From Paucibacter sp963740455 (GTDB lineage: Bacteria; Pseudomonadota; Gammaproteobacteria; Burkholderiales; Burkholderiaceae_C), in assembly GCA_963740455.1 (NCBI GenBank), contig CAVUEF010000013.1, forward strand, positions 248,001 through 312,000: a stretch of 64,000 nucleotides of DNA, written 5' to 3'. Of the stretch, positions 36,189 through 45,600 are shown piece by piece. How positions within the stretch are numbered: position 1 is the stretch's first letter; every line of letters starts with the position of its first letter. The notes below the pieces were generated by a model. That model saw nothing but the letters and a program-made list of their open reading frames with translations, did not search any database and had not been told where the DNA came from. A program made the position numbers and the translations under genes.

Positions 36189-36877
36189 ATCAGGACCTTT
36201 CTATTTTCACGTTGATGCTGCAGGCGAGCCTTGTGGTGCAGTTGGTGATGGCCTCCTTGCTGCTGGTGTCGCTGGCGAGCTGGACGGTGATTTTTGCCAA
36301 GCTGATTGCGCTGTCGAAGCTGCGCGCCAGCACCGATGCGTTCGAGCAGGATTTCTGGTCCGGCAAGAACCTCAACGATCTGTACCAGAGTGTCTCAAGC
36401 AAAGCACAGACCTCGCCGCTGGAGCGCATTTTCGCCGCCGGCATGCGCGAGTTCATGAAGCTGCGTGAGCGCCGCCTGAGCGACGGCGCCGCGCTGCTCG
36501 ACGGGGCACGTCGCGCCATGCGCGCGAGCTACCAGCGCGAGCTCGACGCGATCGAGTCCCACCTGTCGTTTCTCGCCTCGGTCGGTTCGGTGTCGCCCTA
36601 TGTGGGACTGTTTGGCACGGTGTGGGGCATCATGCATGCGTTCGTCGGACTGTCCAACTTGACGCAAGTGACGCTGGCCACCGTGGCGCCCGGCATCGCC
36701 GAGGCCCTGGTGGCCACGGCCATCGGTCTGTTCGCGGCGATACCGGCGGTGATCGCCTACAACCGCTTCGCGCGCCAGATCGACCGTACCGCGATCACGA
36801 TGGAAACCTTCATCGAAGAGTTCTCCAACATCTTGCAACGCAACGCCGTTCAGCCCGCACCAAGCGCTGGCCGTTGA
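36185..36877 (+). CDS. tolQ: Tol-Pal system protein TolQ
   Basis: Inner membrane proton-channel subunit that, with TolR, energises TolA during cell constriction. 230 residues. Three helices: near residues 13-35, and the pair SFLASVGSVSPYVGLFGTVW and VAPGIAEALVATAIGLFAAI carrying the conserved Thr and Gly of the ExbB/TolQ pore. Cytoplasmic loop between helices 1 and 2 includes a LLDGARRAMRASYQRELDAI stretch. tolR follows after 12 nt. Confidence 0.97.
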   Translation: MNQDLSIFTLMLQASLVVQLVMASLLLVSLASWTVIFAKLIALSKLRASTDAFEQDFWSGKNLNDLYQSVSSKAQTSPLERIFAAGMREFMKLRERRLSDGAALLDGARRAMRASYQRELDAIESHLSFLASVGSVSPYVGLFGTVWGIMHAFVGLSNLTQVTLATVAPGIAEALVATAIGLFAAIPAVIAYNRFARQIDRTAITMETFIEEFSNILQRNAVQPAPSAGR

Positions 36878-36889
36878 AGGAAGACAAGC

Positions 36890-37318
36890 ATGCCTGCGAT
36901 CAGTCCACGCGGCGGCCACCGCCGACGCACCATCAACGAGATCAATATGGTGCCCTTCATCGACGTGATGCTGGTGCTGTTGATCATCTTCATGGTCAGC
37001 GCGCCGCTCATCACCACCGGGCTGGTCGACCTGCCCAGCGTGGGCAAGAGCCGCCAGCAGCCCGAGCATGTCATCCATGTGGTGGTGGGTGCCGACGAGA
37101 AACTGCGCTTCAAGGTCGACCGGGGAGACGACCAGCCGACTTCGCTGAGCCGCCTGGCCCATCAGGTCAGGCAGGCGCAAGGGAGCAACGCCGACACACC
37201 GGTGGTGATCTCGGCCGATCGCAGCGTCAAGTACGAGGCAGTGGTCAAGGTGATGGACATCTTGCAATCGAACGGTGTCACACGCGTCGGCCTGGCCGTC
37301 AAGAACAGCGGCGGTTGA
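36890..37318 (+). CDS. tolR: Tol-Pal system protein TolR
   Basis: Partner of TolQ, 142 residues. One membrane helix with the essential Asp: EINMVPFIDVMLVLLIIFMV. Periplasmic domain with the ExbD/TolR fold (TGLVDLPSVGKS; PVVISADRSVKYEAVVKVMD; GVTRVGLAVKN). Standard in length. tolA begins 22 nt downstream. Confidence 0.96.
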   Translation: MPAISPRGGHRRRTINEINMVPFIDVMLVLLIIFMVSAPLITTGLVDLPSVGKSRQQPEHVIHVVVGADEKLRFKVDRGDDQPTSLSRLAHQVRQAQGSNADTPVVISADRSVKYEAVVKVMDILQSNGVTRVGLAVKNSGG

Positions 37319-37340
37319 TCTCCTCACGACCGGTTGACTC

Positions 37341-38210
37341 ATGAATCCCGCACTCTACGGTGATGCACTGCGTCCGCCCCCGGCACCCGGCGTGGGCCGG
37401 GGCTTCAGCCTGGCCTTGCTGGTGCACGTGGGCTTGGTAATCGCCATCGCCTTCAGCGTGCAGTGGCGCTCACATGCGCCGCCAGCCTTCGAGGCCGAAC
37501 TGTGGAGCGTCGTGCCTCGCGCGGCAGCGCCCGCTGAAGTCGTGCCGCCCCCCGCACCCGAGCCCGAGCCGGTCAAGCCCCAGCCAGCAACGCCGCCGCC
37601 GCCCGTGCCCACTCGCGATGCCGACATCGCACTGGAGAAGGCACGCGCAGAAAAACTCAAGGCCGTTGACGCCGCCCGCGAGGCCAAACTGGCCAAGGAA
37701 AAACTCGCCCGCGAACGCGAGGCCGAGCGCAAGAAGCTTGAGGCCGAACAGGCCCGCCTGGAGAAGATTGCAAATGCCAAGCTCGAAAAGAAGCACCAGC
37801 AAGAGGCGCTGTTGAAAGAGCGCGCCGAGCAGGCCCAGCGTGAGGCGCTGCGCAAGGAAAACCTGAAACGCATCCAGGGCATGGCCGGCGCCAGCGGTGG
37901 ACCCGGCGCCACCGGCACGGCCCTGAAATCCAGCGGTCCTTCAGCCACCTATGCGGGCCGCATCAAGGCACGCATACGGCCCAATATCGTGTTCGGCGAC
38001 AGCGTCGCCGGCAACCCTTCGGCCGAAGTCGAAGTGCGCGTCGGACCCGACGGCAGCATCCTGTCGCGCAGGCTGGTCAAGCCCAGTGGCAACGCCGAAT
38101 GGGACAAGGCCGTGCTGCGCGCCATCGACAAGACCGAAATCCTGCCGCGCGATGTGGATGGCCGCGTCCCGCCGGTGATGTCGCTCATTTTTCAACCACG
38201 CGACCCATGA
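37341..38210 (+). CDS. tolA: Cell envelope integrity protein TolA
   Basis: Spans the periplasm from TolQR to TolB-Pal. 289 residues: one membrane helix (LALLVHVGLVIAIAFSVQW), a proline-rich segment (about 55-90), a long Lys/Glu/Ala-rich coiled coil (about 95-175), a Gly/Ala linker and the C-terminal TonB-like domain (YAGRIKARIRPNIVFGDSVA, AEVEVRVGPDGSILSRRLVK). tolB and pal, which usually follow, are not here; the next gene is convergent 5-oxoprolinase, so they must lie elsewhere. Confidence 0.93.
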   Translation: MNPALYGDALRPPPAPGVGRGFSLALLVHVGLVIAIAFSVQWRSHAPPAFEAELWSVVPRAAAPAEVVPPPAPEPEPVKPQPATPPPPVPTRDADIALEKARAEKLKAVDAAREAKLAKEKLAREREAERKKLEAEQARLEKIANAKLEKKHQQEALLKERAEQAQREALRKENLKRIQGMAGASGGPGATGTALKSSGPSATYAGRIKARIRPNIVFGDSVAGNPSAEVEVRVGPDGSILSRRLVKPSGNAEWDKAVLRAIDKTEILPRDVDGRVPPVMSLIFQPRDP

Positions 38211-38265
38211 AGTCGCGGATCTGTCTCCGGCCTGAAAGACGGTCCGGGCAAGGCCAGTTGCAGTC

Positions 38266-41200
38266 TCAATCCGTCGCGCCGTAGCCGCCGCCGCCAGGCG
38301 TTTCGATCACGAACACATCGCCCGCCGACATTTCAGCCGAGCCGATATGGTCAAGCGGCTCTATCGTGCCATTCGACCGTTCGACGAAGTTGCGCCCCAC
38401 CGCACCGGCCTCGCCGCCGGCCATGCCGAAGGCGCCGTGGTGGCGGCCATTGCTCAATATCGACGCTGTCATGCCTTGCAGAAAGCGCACGCGGCGCACC
38501 CCGCCATTGCCACCTGGCCATTTGCCGGTGCCGCCCGAACCCTGGCGAATCGCATAGCTGTCAAGCCGCACCGGGAAGCGCAATTCCAGCACCTCGGGAT
38601 CGGTCAGGCGCGAGTTGGTCATATGCGTCTGCACCACGCTGGTTCCGGCAAAACCTCGCCCGCCGCCCGAGCCGCCCGAGATCGTCTCGTAATACTGATG
38701 CGTGTTGTTGCCGAAGGTGAAGTTGTTCATGCTGTTCTGACTGGATGCCATCACGCCCAATGCCCCATACAGCGCATTCGTCACGCACATCGAGGTCTCG
38801 ACATTGCCCGCCACGACCGCCGCCGGCATGCGCGGATTGAGCATGCAGCCCTCGGGCACGATCACCTCCAATGGTTTGAGGCAACCCGCGTTGAGCGCGA
38901 TGTCGTCGTCGACCAGCGTGCGAAATACATAGAGCACTGCTGCCATCGTGACGGCTTTGGGCGCATTGAAGTTGTTGGGCAGCTGCGCGCTGGTGCCGCT
39001 GAAGTCGAGCGTGGCGCTTCGCTCTTGCCGGTCCACCTTCACCGTCACAACGATCCGCGCGCCATTGTCCAGCGGCAGCGTGAAAGCACCGTCTTTCAAC
39101 GCGGTGATGACACGTCGCACCGACTCCTCGGCGTTGTCCTGCACATGCTGCATATAGGCGGCGACGGTTGCGCGGCCGAACTGCGCCACCATGGCGCGCA
39201 GCTCCTGCACGCCCTTCTCGTTGGCAGCGATCTGCGCGCGCAAGTCGGCCATATTCTGTTGTGGATTGCGCGATGGATACGGCCCCGTTCCAAGCAGTGT
39301 CAAGAATTCCGCTTCGCGCAACACGCCGGCATCGACTAGCTTGAAGTTGTCGATCAAGACGCCTTCGTCGGCGATGGTCTTCGAGAACGGCGGCATCGAT
39401 CCGGGCGAGATGCCGCCGATGTCGGCATGGTGGCCGCGCGATGCCACATAAAACGACGGCTTCGGCTCGGACTGCAAGAACACTGGCGTGATCACCGTCA
39501 CGTCGGGCAGATGCGTGCCGCCGTGATAGGGGTCGTTCAGCACATAGACATCGCCCTCATGCATGCCGGGGTTGCGCTCGATGACGGTCTTGATCGACTC
39601 GCTCATCGAGCCCAGGTGCACCGGCATGTGCGGCGCGTTGGCAATCAAGTTACCCGCTGCATCGAACAAGGCGCAGCTGAAGTCCAGCCGCTCCTTGATG
39701 TTCACCGAGAACGCGGTGTTCTGCAGGCGCAGGCCCATTTGCTCGGCGATATTCATGAACAGGTTGTTGAACACCTCCAGCATCACGGGATCCGCCGCAG
39801 TGCCTATCGCATGGCGCTGGGCGCGCGGGCGACTGCGTTGCAGCTCCAGCGCACCGCTGCGCATCAGCCGCGCTTGCCAGCCGGGCTCCAGCACGGTCGT
39901 GGCATTGCGCTCGGCAACGATCGCCGGGCCTTCGATCAGTGCACCGGCTCGCAACGCTGCGTGCACAAACAGGTCGGCGTCGCGCCAGCCGGCCGCCTGC
40001 TCGTCGGCGGCGCAATAGATCTTCAGCTGCTGCGCCGCCGCGGGCCGGTAGTCGCTCGCGTCACCATCGTTGCAAGCCTCGACAAGCGCTTCTCCCGGAC
40101 AGATGACCTCCACCGAAACGGTCTCGATCACGAGCGGTTTGTCGGGCATCAGGAAAGCGAATCTCTGACGGTAGGCTGCCTCGAAGTCAGCGCGCAGGGT
40201 GGCGATTGCCCTCTCGTCCGAATCATCAGGACAGCGCAGCACCAGCGCGGTATCGGTGCCCAGGTAGCGCACATGCAAGCGGCGCCTGGTTTGCAAGGCG
40301 GAGTCGAGCAAGCCCTGGCTGACGAGCTCGGCTCTGGCCGCTTGACCCAAGGCTTGCAGGCGCTGCTGCGCTGCCTGCAAGCCGCTGGCGTCGAGCGCGA
40401 GTTCGATCGAGGCCTCGCGCATGGCGATCCGGTCGGCCATGCCCATGCCATAGGCGCTCAGCACACCGGCAAGCGGATGGATGAACACGCGCGTCATGCC
40501 CAGCGCGTCAGCGACCAGGCAGGCATGCTGGCCACCCGCGCCGCCAAAGCATTGCAAGGTATAGCCAGTGACGTCATAACCGCGCGCCACCGAGATACGC
40601 TTGATCGCATTGGCCATATTTGCCACCGCAATCTGCAGCGCACCGGTCGCCACTTCCTCGGCGCTCACCGGGCGCCGGGCGGCTTCGCTCATTTGCCGCG
40701 CCAGTGCTTCGAAGCGCTGCACCACCACGACGCGGTCGAGCGCCTGATCGGCCTGCGGGCCGAACACCTGCGGGAAATGCGCGGGCACGATTTTGCCGAG
40801 CATGACATTCGCATCGGTCGTCGTCAGCGGCCCGCCGCGCCGATAGCTCGCCGGGCCCGGATTGGCCCCCGCCGATTCCGGGCCGACGCGCAGACGCGCA
40901 CCGTCAAAGCGGATGATGGAGCCCCCGCCCGCCGCCACCGTGTGAATGCTCATCATCGGCGCGCGCATGCGCACGCCCGCCACCTGGGTCTCAAAGACGC
41001 GTTCGAATTCTCCGGCGTAGTGCGACACGTCGGTCGAGGTGCCGCCCATGTCGAACCCGATCACCCGCTCATGGCCGGCCGCCACGGCGGTGCGCACCAT
41101 GCCCACGATGCCGCCGGCTGGCCCCGACAAAATGGCATCCTTGCCCTGAAACCGGTGCGCCTCGGTAAGCCCCCCTGACGACTGCATGAAGAGCAGCCGC

Positions 41201-41906
41201 ACACCCGGCATCTGCGCGGCGACCTGGTCGACATAGCGGCGCAATATCGGCGACAGATAGGCATCGACCACCGTGGTGTCACCTCTTGCCACCAATTTCA
41301 GCAAGGGACTGACCTGGTGCGACACCGACACCTGCGTGTAGCCGATCTCTTTCGCGATACGTTCGGCCGCCAGCTCATGCGAGGTGAATCGATAGCCGTG
41401 CATGAAGACGATCGCACAGGCCGCACGCCGGCATCGAAAGCGGCTTGCAGATCGACCTGGAGCTCGGCCTCGTTCAGCGGCATCACCAGTTCGCCGTGCG
41501 CGCCCACGCGCTCATCGGCCTCGATCACGCGCTCATACAGCAGCTCGGGCAACTCGATATTGCGCTCGAACAGTTTGGGACGCGCCTGATAGGCAATTCG
41601 CAGCGCGTCCCTGAAACCTCGCGAAGTGACCAGCACGGTGCGCTCGCCCTTGCGTTCGAGCAAGGCATTGGTCGCCACAGTCGTGCCCATCTTCACACAT
41701 TCGACCAAGTCATCCGTGATGGGCGCGCCTGGCGCCAGGCCGAGCATGCGGCGCATGCCCTCCACCGCAGCATCGGCGTACAACCCGGGGTTCTCCGACA
41801 GCAGCTTGAGCGTCTGCAGACCTCCGGCCGGATCGCGCCCGACCAGATCGGTGAACGTGCCTCCCCGGTCGATCCAGAACTGCCAGCGCGGTGCGGTGTG
41901 GTTCAT
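38266..41906 (-). pseudogene. 5-oxoprolinase (HyuA-HyuB fusion), frameshifted
   Basis: ATP-dependent hydrolase of 5-oxoproline in the single-chain form. Begins at 41906 (MNHTAPRWQFWIDRGGTFTDLVGRD) and includes VKMGTTVATNALLERKG. Near 41421 the frame shifts: FDAGVR should continue into the long frame that starts MHGYRFTSHELAAERIAKEI. One extra C in the plus-strand CC at 41421-41422 restores 1213 residues. Further marks are VIGFDMGGTSTDVSHYAG (HyuA) and LIANAPHMPVHLGSMSES, YVLNDPYHGGTHLPDVTV (HyuB). It may recycle 5-oxoproline released by the ChaC-like enzyme at 17537. Confidence 0.88.
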
Positions 41907-42157
41907 GTCTGCTTGCGTGTCGAGATGCATAAGGGTGGCGAAGCGTCCGAGCTTCTGCGTCAATTCTGACAGCCCGAGCGGAAGCGCCTGCTTCGGCCAG
42001 CCCGAACACGCGGCTTTGCGAACCGGTCAAGGACTGACCCCCATTTGTGGCAGCTCGTTGCGTTGAGGCATTCAAGTCGCTCAGGCCCATGCAATGGCGT
42101 TAGCATCACGGTGTGACGCCGCGCACGAGGTGCCGGCCTTTCCACTTGGAGTCTGCA

Positions 42158-44686
42158 ATGCCTGATTTGTCGCCAATGAATTGGACAGAACCCACGATGC
42201 CAGGAGATCTGCCCTTGAGTCTTGACGAACCGGAGCCGTTTCGCTGGCCTTCACCGCCCTATTCCGCTTACCCCGAGCCACTCGAGCAGATCGCTGCCGA
42301 GCCCTGCGAAATCATCGCGCTCAACGGCAAGCGCATGCTGGGGCGGGTGATCTTGATGAAGCCCCGCGAACGCCAGGCGCAAATCAATATGCCGCCGGCC
42401 CGCACGACGCTGGGTCTGAAGTTTTCCCAGTTCCAAAGCATGAAACTGATACAGCCCCTGCGTCCGCGGCCACGGCTGAGTGCCGGTCTGGTCAGCGACA
42501 TGGAGTTGGATCGTCGGCCACGTTTCGAATACCGGGTTTCTCTCAAGACCGGCAGCGAGCTCAAAGGCATCACCGTGGGCCACCGGCAGGACGGCGACGG
42601 CCTCTACCTGTTCGAGCCGGTGAGCGATGTGGACGATGCGGTGTGCCGCATTTTCATTCCGCGCGAAGTGCTGGCCAATGTCGAGGTGGGCGAGCGCATC
42701 GGCGACCTGTTGGTGATGGAGAGCGCCGCGACTGCGGAAGAAATCGAGGAGATCGCGCGGGAACAGCAGAATTTGCGAGAACGCCGCGTGGGCGACATCC
42801 TGGTGAGCAACCAGGTGGTGACGGCCGAGCAGTTGCTGATGGCCATCGAGCAGCAGTCCAAGATGCCCATGGTGCGCATCGGCGAGGCGCTTATCGTCAT
42901 GGAACTGATATCGCCCGAGCAACTCGACGAAGCACTCGAACAACAACGCCACGATCGCTCGGTTCCTTTGGGCGAATTGCTGGTACGCAAAGGCGTCGTG
43001 TCGCGCCAGGCCTTGCAGACGGCCCTGGCGCGCAAGATGGGCTATCCGTTGGTCGACATCGAACACTTCACGGTCGAGGCCGAAGCCTTGCGCAAGCTGC
43101 CTTTCGCTGCGGCCAAACGCCTGGAGGTACTGCCGCTGATGGTGCGCGACGGACGCATAATCGTGGCACTTGAAGATCCGACGCGCCGTGACACGCTCGA
43201 CGAGGTCGAGTTCATCACCCAGATGAAGGTGGTACCGGCCCTGGCCAAGGTGGGTGCGCTGCACTTTTCGTTGCCCGCCGTCTATGAACGCTTGGGCAGT
43301 ACCACGGCCCAACAACGCGACGTCTGGGCCGCACCGTTCACGGTCGAGTTCGAGGCCGACAACGCTGACAGGCTGGTCGAAACCTTGGAGCGTGAAGGCC
43401 TGGAGCGCAGTTCACGCGACGAGGAACGTCCGCTCGAACAGTCCGACAATTCCTTGGTGCGTTTGATCAACACCATGATCGTGGATGCGCACAGCCAGGG
43501 CGTCTCCGACATTCACATAGAGACCTATCCAGGCCGCGACAAGGTCAAGATCCGATTTCGACGCGACGGCTTGCTGCACCCTTATCTCGAGCTGCCGCAT
43601 ACCTACCGCAACGCCATGATCGCGCGCATCAAGATCATGTCCGATCTGGACATTTCCGAGCGCCGCAAACCGCAGGACGGCAAGATCAACTTTGCCAAGT
43701 TCTCGTCCCAGCACAAGCTCGAGCTGCGCGTTGCCACCATACCCACGAACAATGGTCTGGAAGACTTGGTGATGCGGCTGCTTGCCTCGGCCAAGCCGAT
43801 TGCCATCGACAAGTTGAGCCTCTCGGATGTCAACCTGGCGAGACTGAAGGACGCGGTGGCGCGGCCCTATGGCATGGTGCTGTGTGTCGGCCCCACGGGA
43901 TCAGGCAAGACCACCACACTGCATTCCTGTCTGAACCATATCAACAAGCCCGAGAGAAAGATCTGGACCGCCGAGGACCCGATCGAAATCACCCAAGCTG
44001 GCTTGCGCCAGGTGCAGGTCAACGCCAAGATCGACTGGACTTTCGCCAAGGCCTTGCGGGCATTTTTGCGAGCCGACCCGGACGTCATCATGGTAGGCGA
44101 AATTCGCGACGAGGAAACCGCGCACATGGCGGTCGAGGCGTCGCTGACCGGCCACATGGTGATGTCAACCCTGCACACCAACAGCGCGCCCGAGACCGTG
44201 ACCAGACTGCTCGACATGGGCATGGACCCGTTCAACTTTGCCGATTCGCTGCTGGCCGTGTTGGCCCAGCGCCTGGTGCGCCGTTTGTGCCGAGCCTGCC
44301 GCCATACCGAGGCACTCGCGGTTGACCAGGCGCAGGAGCTGCTGGATGACTACTGCCACGTCTTCAAGCCCGATCGGCAACCCGCGCAGGACAAGCTGTT
44401 GGCCGATTGGTTGAAACGCTTCGGGAACAAGGGCAGGTTGATGCACTACCACAGCCCCGGCTGCGACAAGTGCGGCGGCACGGGCTACAAGGGCCGCGTC
44501 GGCTTGCACGAGTTGTTGATCGTCTCCAGGGAACTGCGCCACTTGATCCAGACCGGTGCCCGCGCCGAGGAGTTGATGCATGTCGCCTTGTCCGAGGGCA
44601 TGCGAACGCTGCGCCAGGACGGTATTGAAAAGGTGCTGCAAGGCGAGGTCACGCTGGCAGACGTGCGCGCCATGAGCAACGCCTGA
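42158..44686 (+). CDS. PilB/GspE-type secretion ATPase with four MshEN-like repeats
   Basis: Hexameric ATPase family powering type IV pilus or type II secretion assembly; 842 residues from the ATG at 42158 (GGAG before it). The first 175 residues are unusual and not recognised. Then four repeats with a 30-residue period begin near 179, 209, 239 and 269 (RIGDLLVMESAATAEEIEEI, RVGDILVSNQVVTAEQLLMA, RIGEALIVMELISPEQLDEA, PLGELLVRKGVVSRQALQTA), matching the MshEN c-di-GMP motif. The ATPase core has Walker A GPTGSGKTTT (about 578-587), Walker B VIMVGEIRDEETA and zinc-type cysteines (CRAC; CDKCGGTGYKGR). No pilC or secretin gene adjoins it. Confidence 0.9.
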   Translation: MPDLSPMNWTEPTMPGDLPLSLDEPEPFRWPSPPYSAYPEPLEQIAAEPCEIIALNGKRMLGRVILMKPRERQAQINMPPARTTLGLKFSQFQSMKLIQPLRPRPRLSAGLVSDMELDRRPRFEYRVSLKTGSELKGITVGHRQDGDGLYLFEPVSDVDDAVCRIFIPREVLANVEVGERIGDLLVMESAATAEEIEEIAREQQNLRERRVGDILVSNQVVTAEQLLMAIEQQSKMPMVRIGEALIVMELISPEQLDEALEQQRHDRSVPLGELLVRKGVVSRQALQTALARKMGYPLVDIEHFTVEAEALRKLPFAAAKRLEVLPLMVRDGRIIVALEDPTRRDTLDEVEFITQMKVVPALAKVGALHFSLPAVYERLGSTTAQQRDVWAAPFTVEFEADNADRLVETLEREGLERSSRDEERPLEQSDNSLVRLINTMIVDAHSQGVSDIHIETYPGRDKVKIRFRRDGLLHPYLELPHTYRNAMIARIKIMSDLDISERRKPQDGKINFAKFSSQHKLELRVATIPTNNGLEDLVMRLLASAKPIAIDKLSLSDVNLARLKDAVARPYGMVLCVGPTGSGKTTTLHSCLNHINKPERKIWTAEDPIEITQAGLRQVQVNAKIDWTFAKALRAFLRADPDVIMVGEIRDEETAHMAVEASLTGHMVMSTLHTNSAPETVTRLLDMGMDPFNFADSLLAVLAQRLVRRLCRACRHTEALAVDQAQELLDDYCHVFKPDRQPAQDKLLADWLKRFGNKGRLMHYHSPGCDKCGGTGYKGRVGLHELLIVSRELRHLIQTGARAEELMHVALSEGMRTLRQDGIEKVLQGEVTLADVRAMSNA

Positions 44687-44904
44687 ACCTCCCGGAGTGC
44701 CGCGCCGAAGCGGGGCGGGTCGATGCGCAAAGTCAGGCAAGACCTGACACCCGGCGCCATGCGTCGGCGCGTCAATGCCACGCTGCCCAGGCCACCTGAC
44801 CAGTCGGGCCTGCCTTGGCGCACTTGCGTCGGGGATTGCGTCACTGCGGCGCCACTGTACAAACCATACATTCACCCGATGCGGTGCCGCTTCACCCGTG
44901 TGGC

Positions 44905-44941
44905 AGCTGAGCCATCAGCTTGCGCAGGCGCGCGTGCCTGC
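44905..44941. promoter_or_regulatory. Two inverted repeats, candidate activator sites of the cytochrome operon
   Basis: AGCTGA-GCCA-TCAGCT (44905-44920) and GCAGGC-N6-GCCTGC (44924-44941) lie 111-147 nt upstream of the -24 element at 45052. This is where an NtrC-type regulator commonly binds. Their sequences differ, so at most one may be the true site. The rest of the 417-nt gap 44687-45103 shows no credible gene. Confidence 0.4.
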
Positions 44942-45050
44942 AAACAATGTACTTCGCCCCTTTCAAAGGTGGCGATGCGAGCCCGGCCGGATCCGCATCC
45001 GCAGGCGTTTTCATAGGCAAAGCAGCGTATCGGTTCGACCAGCAAGTCGC

Positions 45051-45066
45051 TGGCACGGGGATTGCG
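45051..45066 (+). promoter_or_regulatory. Sigma-54 promoter of the redox operon
   Basis: TGGCACGGGGATTGCG: GG at 45052-45053 and GC at 45064-45065, exactly 10 nt apart, matching TGGCACG-N4-TTGC at every defined position. Transcription should begin near 45077, 27 nt before the start of the response regulator gene. An NtrC-family activator is encoded at 48520-49929. Confidence 0.85.
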
Positions 45067-45103
45067 TATTGAAGGGTGAGAACGGAACGAAAAGGTGACC
45101 CAG

Positions 45104-45523
45104 ATGAATGCCAAAGCCAAGATTCTGGTCGTGGACGACGAAGAGATTGTCCGACTCAGTTTCATTCGGACCTTGTCGGGCGCGCACTGCAGCGTGGCAG
45201 CGGCAGAAAACGGCAGCGAAGCGCTACACCTTCTGACGACTGATATTTTCGACATCGTGTTGCTTGATCTGCGCATGCCGGGAATGGACGGCCTGACGGT
45301 CCTGAAGTCCATCAAACAAGGGTGGCCAGACAGTGAAGTGATCGTCATCACGGGCTTTCCAAGCCTTGAGTCGGCCAAGCAGGCACTCGCCCTGGGCGCC
45401 TACGACTACCTCACCAAGCCTGCCGGCCCCGAGGCCGTCATCGATGCGGCCAACGGCGCCCTGTTGCACAAGCGGTGGGCGCTGCGACGCAGCGCAGCAG
45501 GCCAGAGTGCAGCCGTCCAATGA
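45104..45523 (+). CDS. Stand-alone response regulator receiver (CheY-like)
   Basis: 139 residues, a single receiver domain with no output domain. The acidic pair (VVDDEE, residues 11-12), phosphoacceptor Asp55 (LLDLRMPGMDG), Thr in VITGFPS and Lys in LTKPAG are all present, so it should be phosphorylated. The ATG at 45104 is chosen because AAAGGTGA precedes it at good spacing; an in-frame GTG three codons earlier is possible. First gene after the sigma-54 promoter. Likely a phosphate sink or protein-protein effector in the kinase system encoded downstream on the other strand. Confidence 0.9.
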   Translation: MNAKAKILVVDDEEIVRLSFIRTLSGAHCSVAAAENGSEALHLLTTDIFDIVLLDLRMPGMDGLTVLKSIKQGWPDSEVIVITGFPSLESAKQALALGAYDYLTKPAGPEAVIDAANGALLHKRWALRRSAAGQSAAVQ

Positions 45524-45600
45524 ATCAACAGACACCCCTCAATCGAACCCGCGGCAGTCGCAACTTCGCAGTCTGCCGTCACTTGTAGAAGGAGAAAATC

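Noticed and set aside
44723..45016. A 97-codon plus-strand frame in the gap before the redox operon
   Set aside because: No ribosome site or domain, and it overlaps the likely regulatory repeats.
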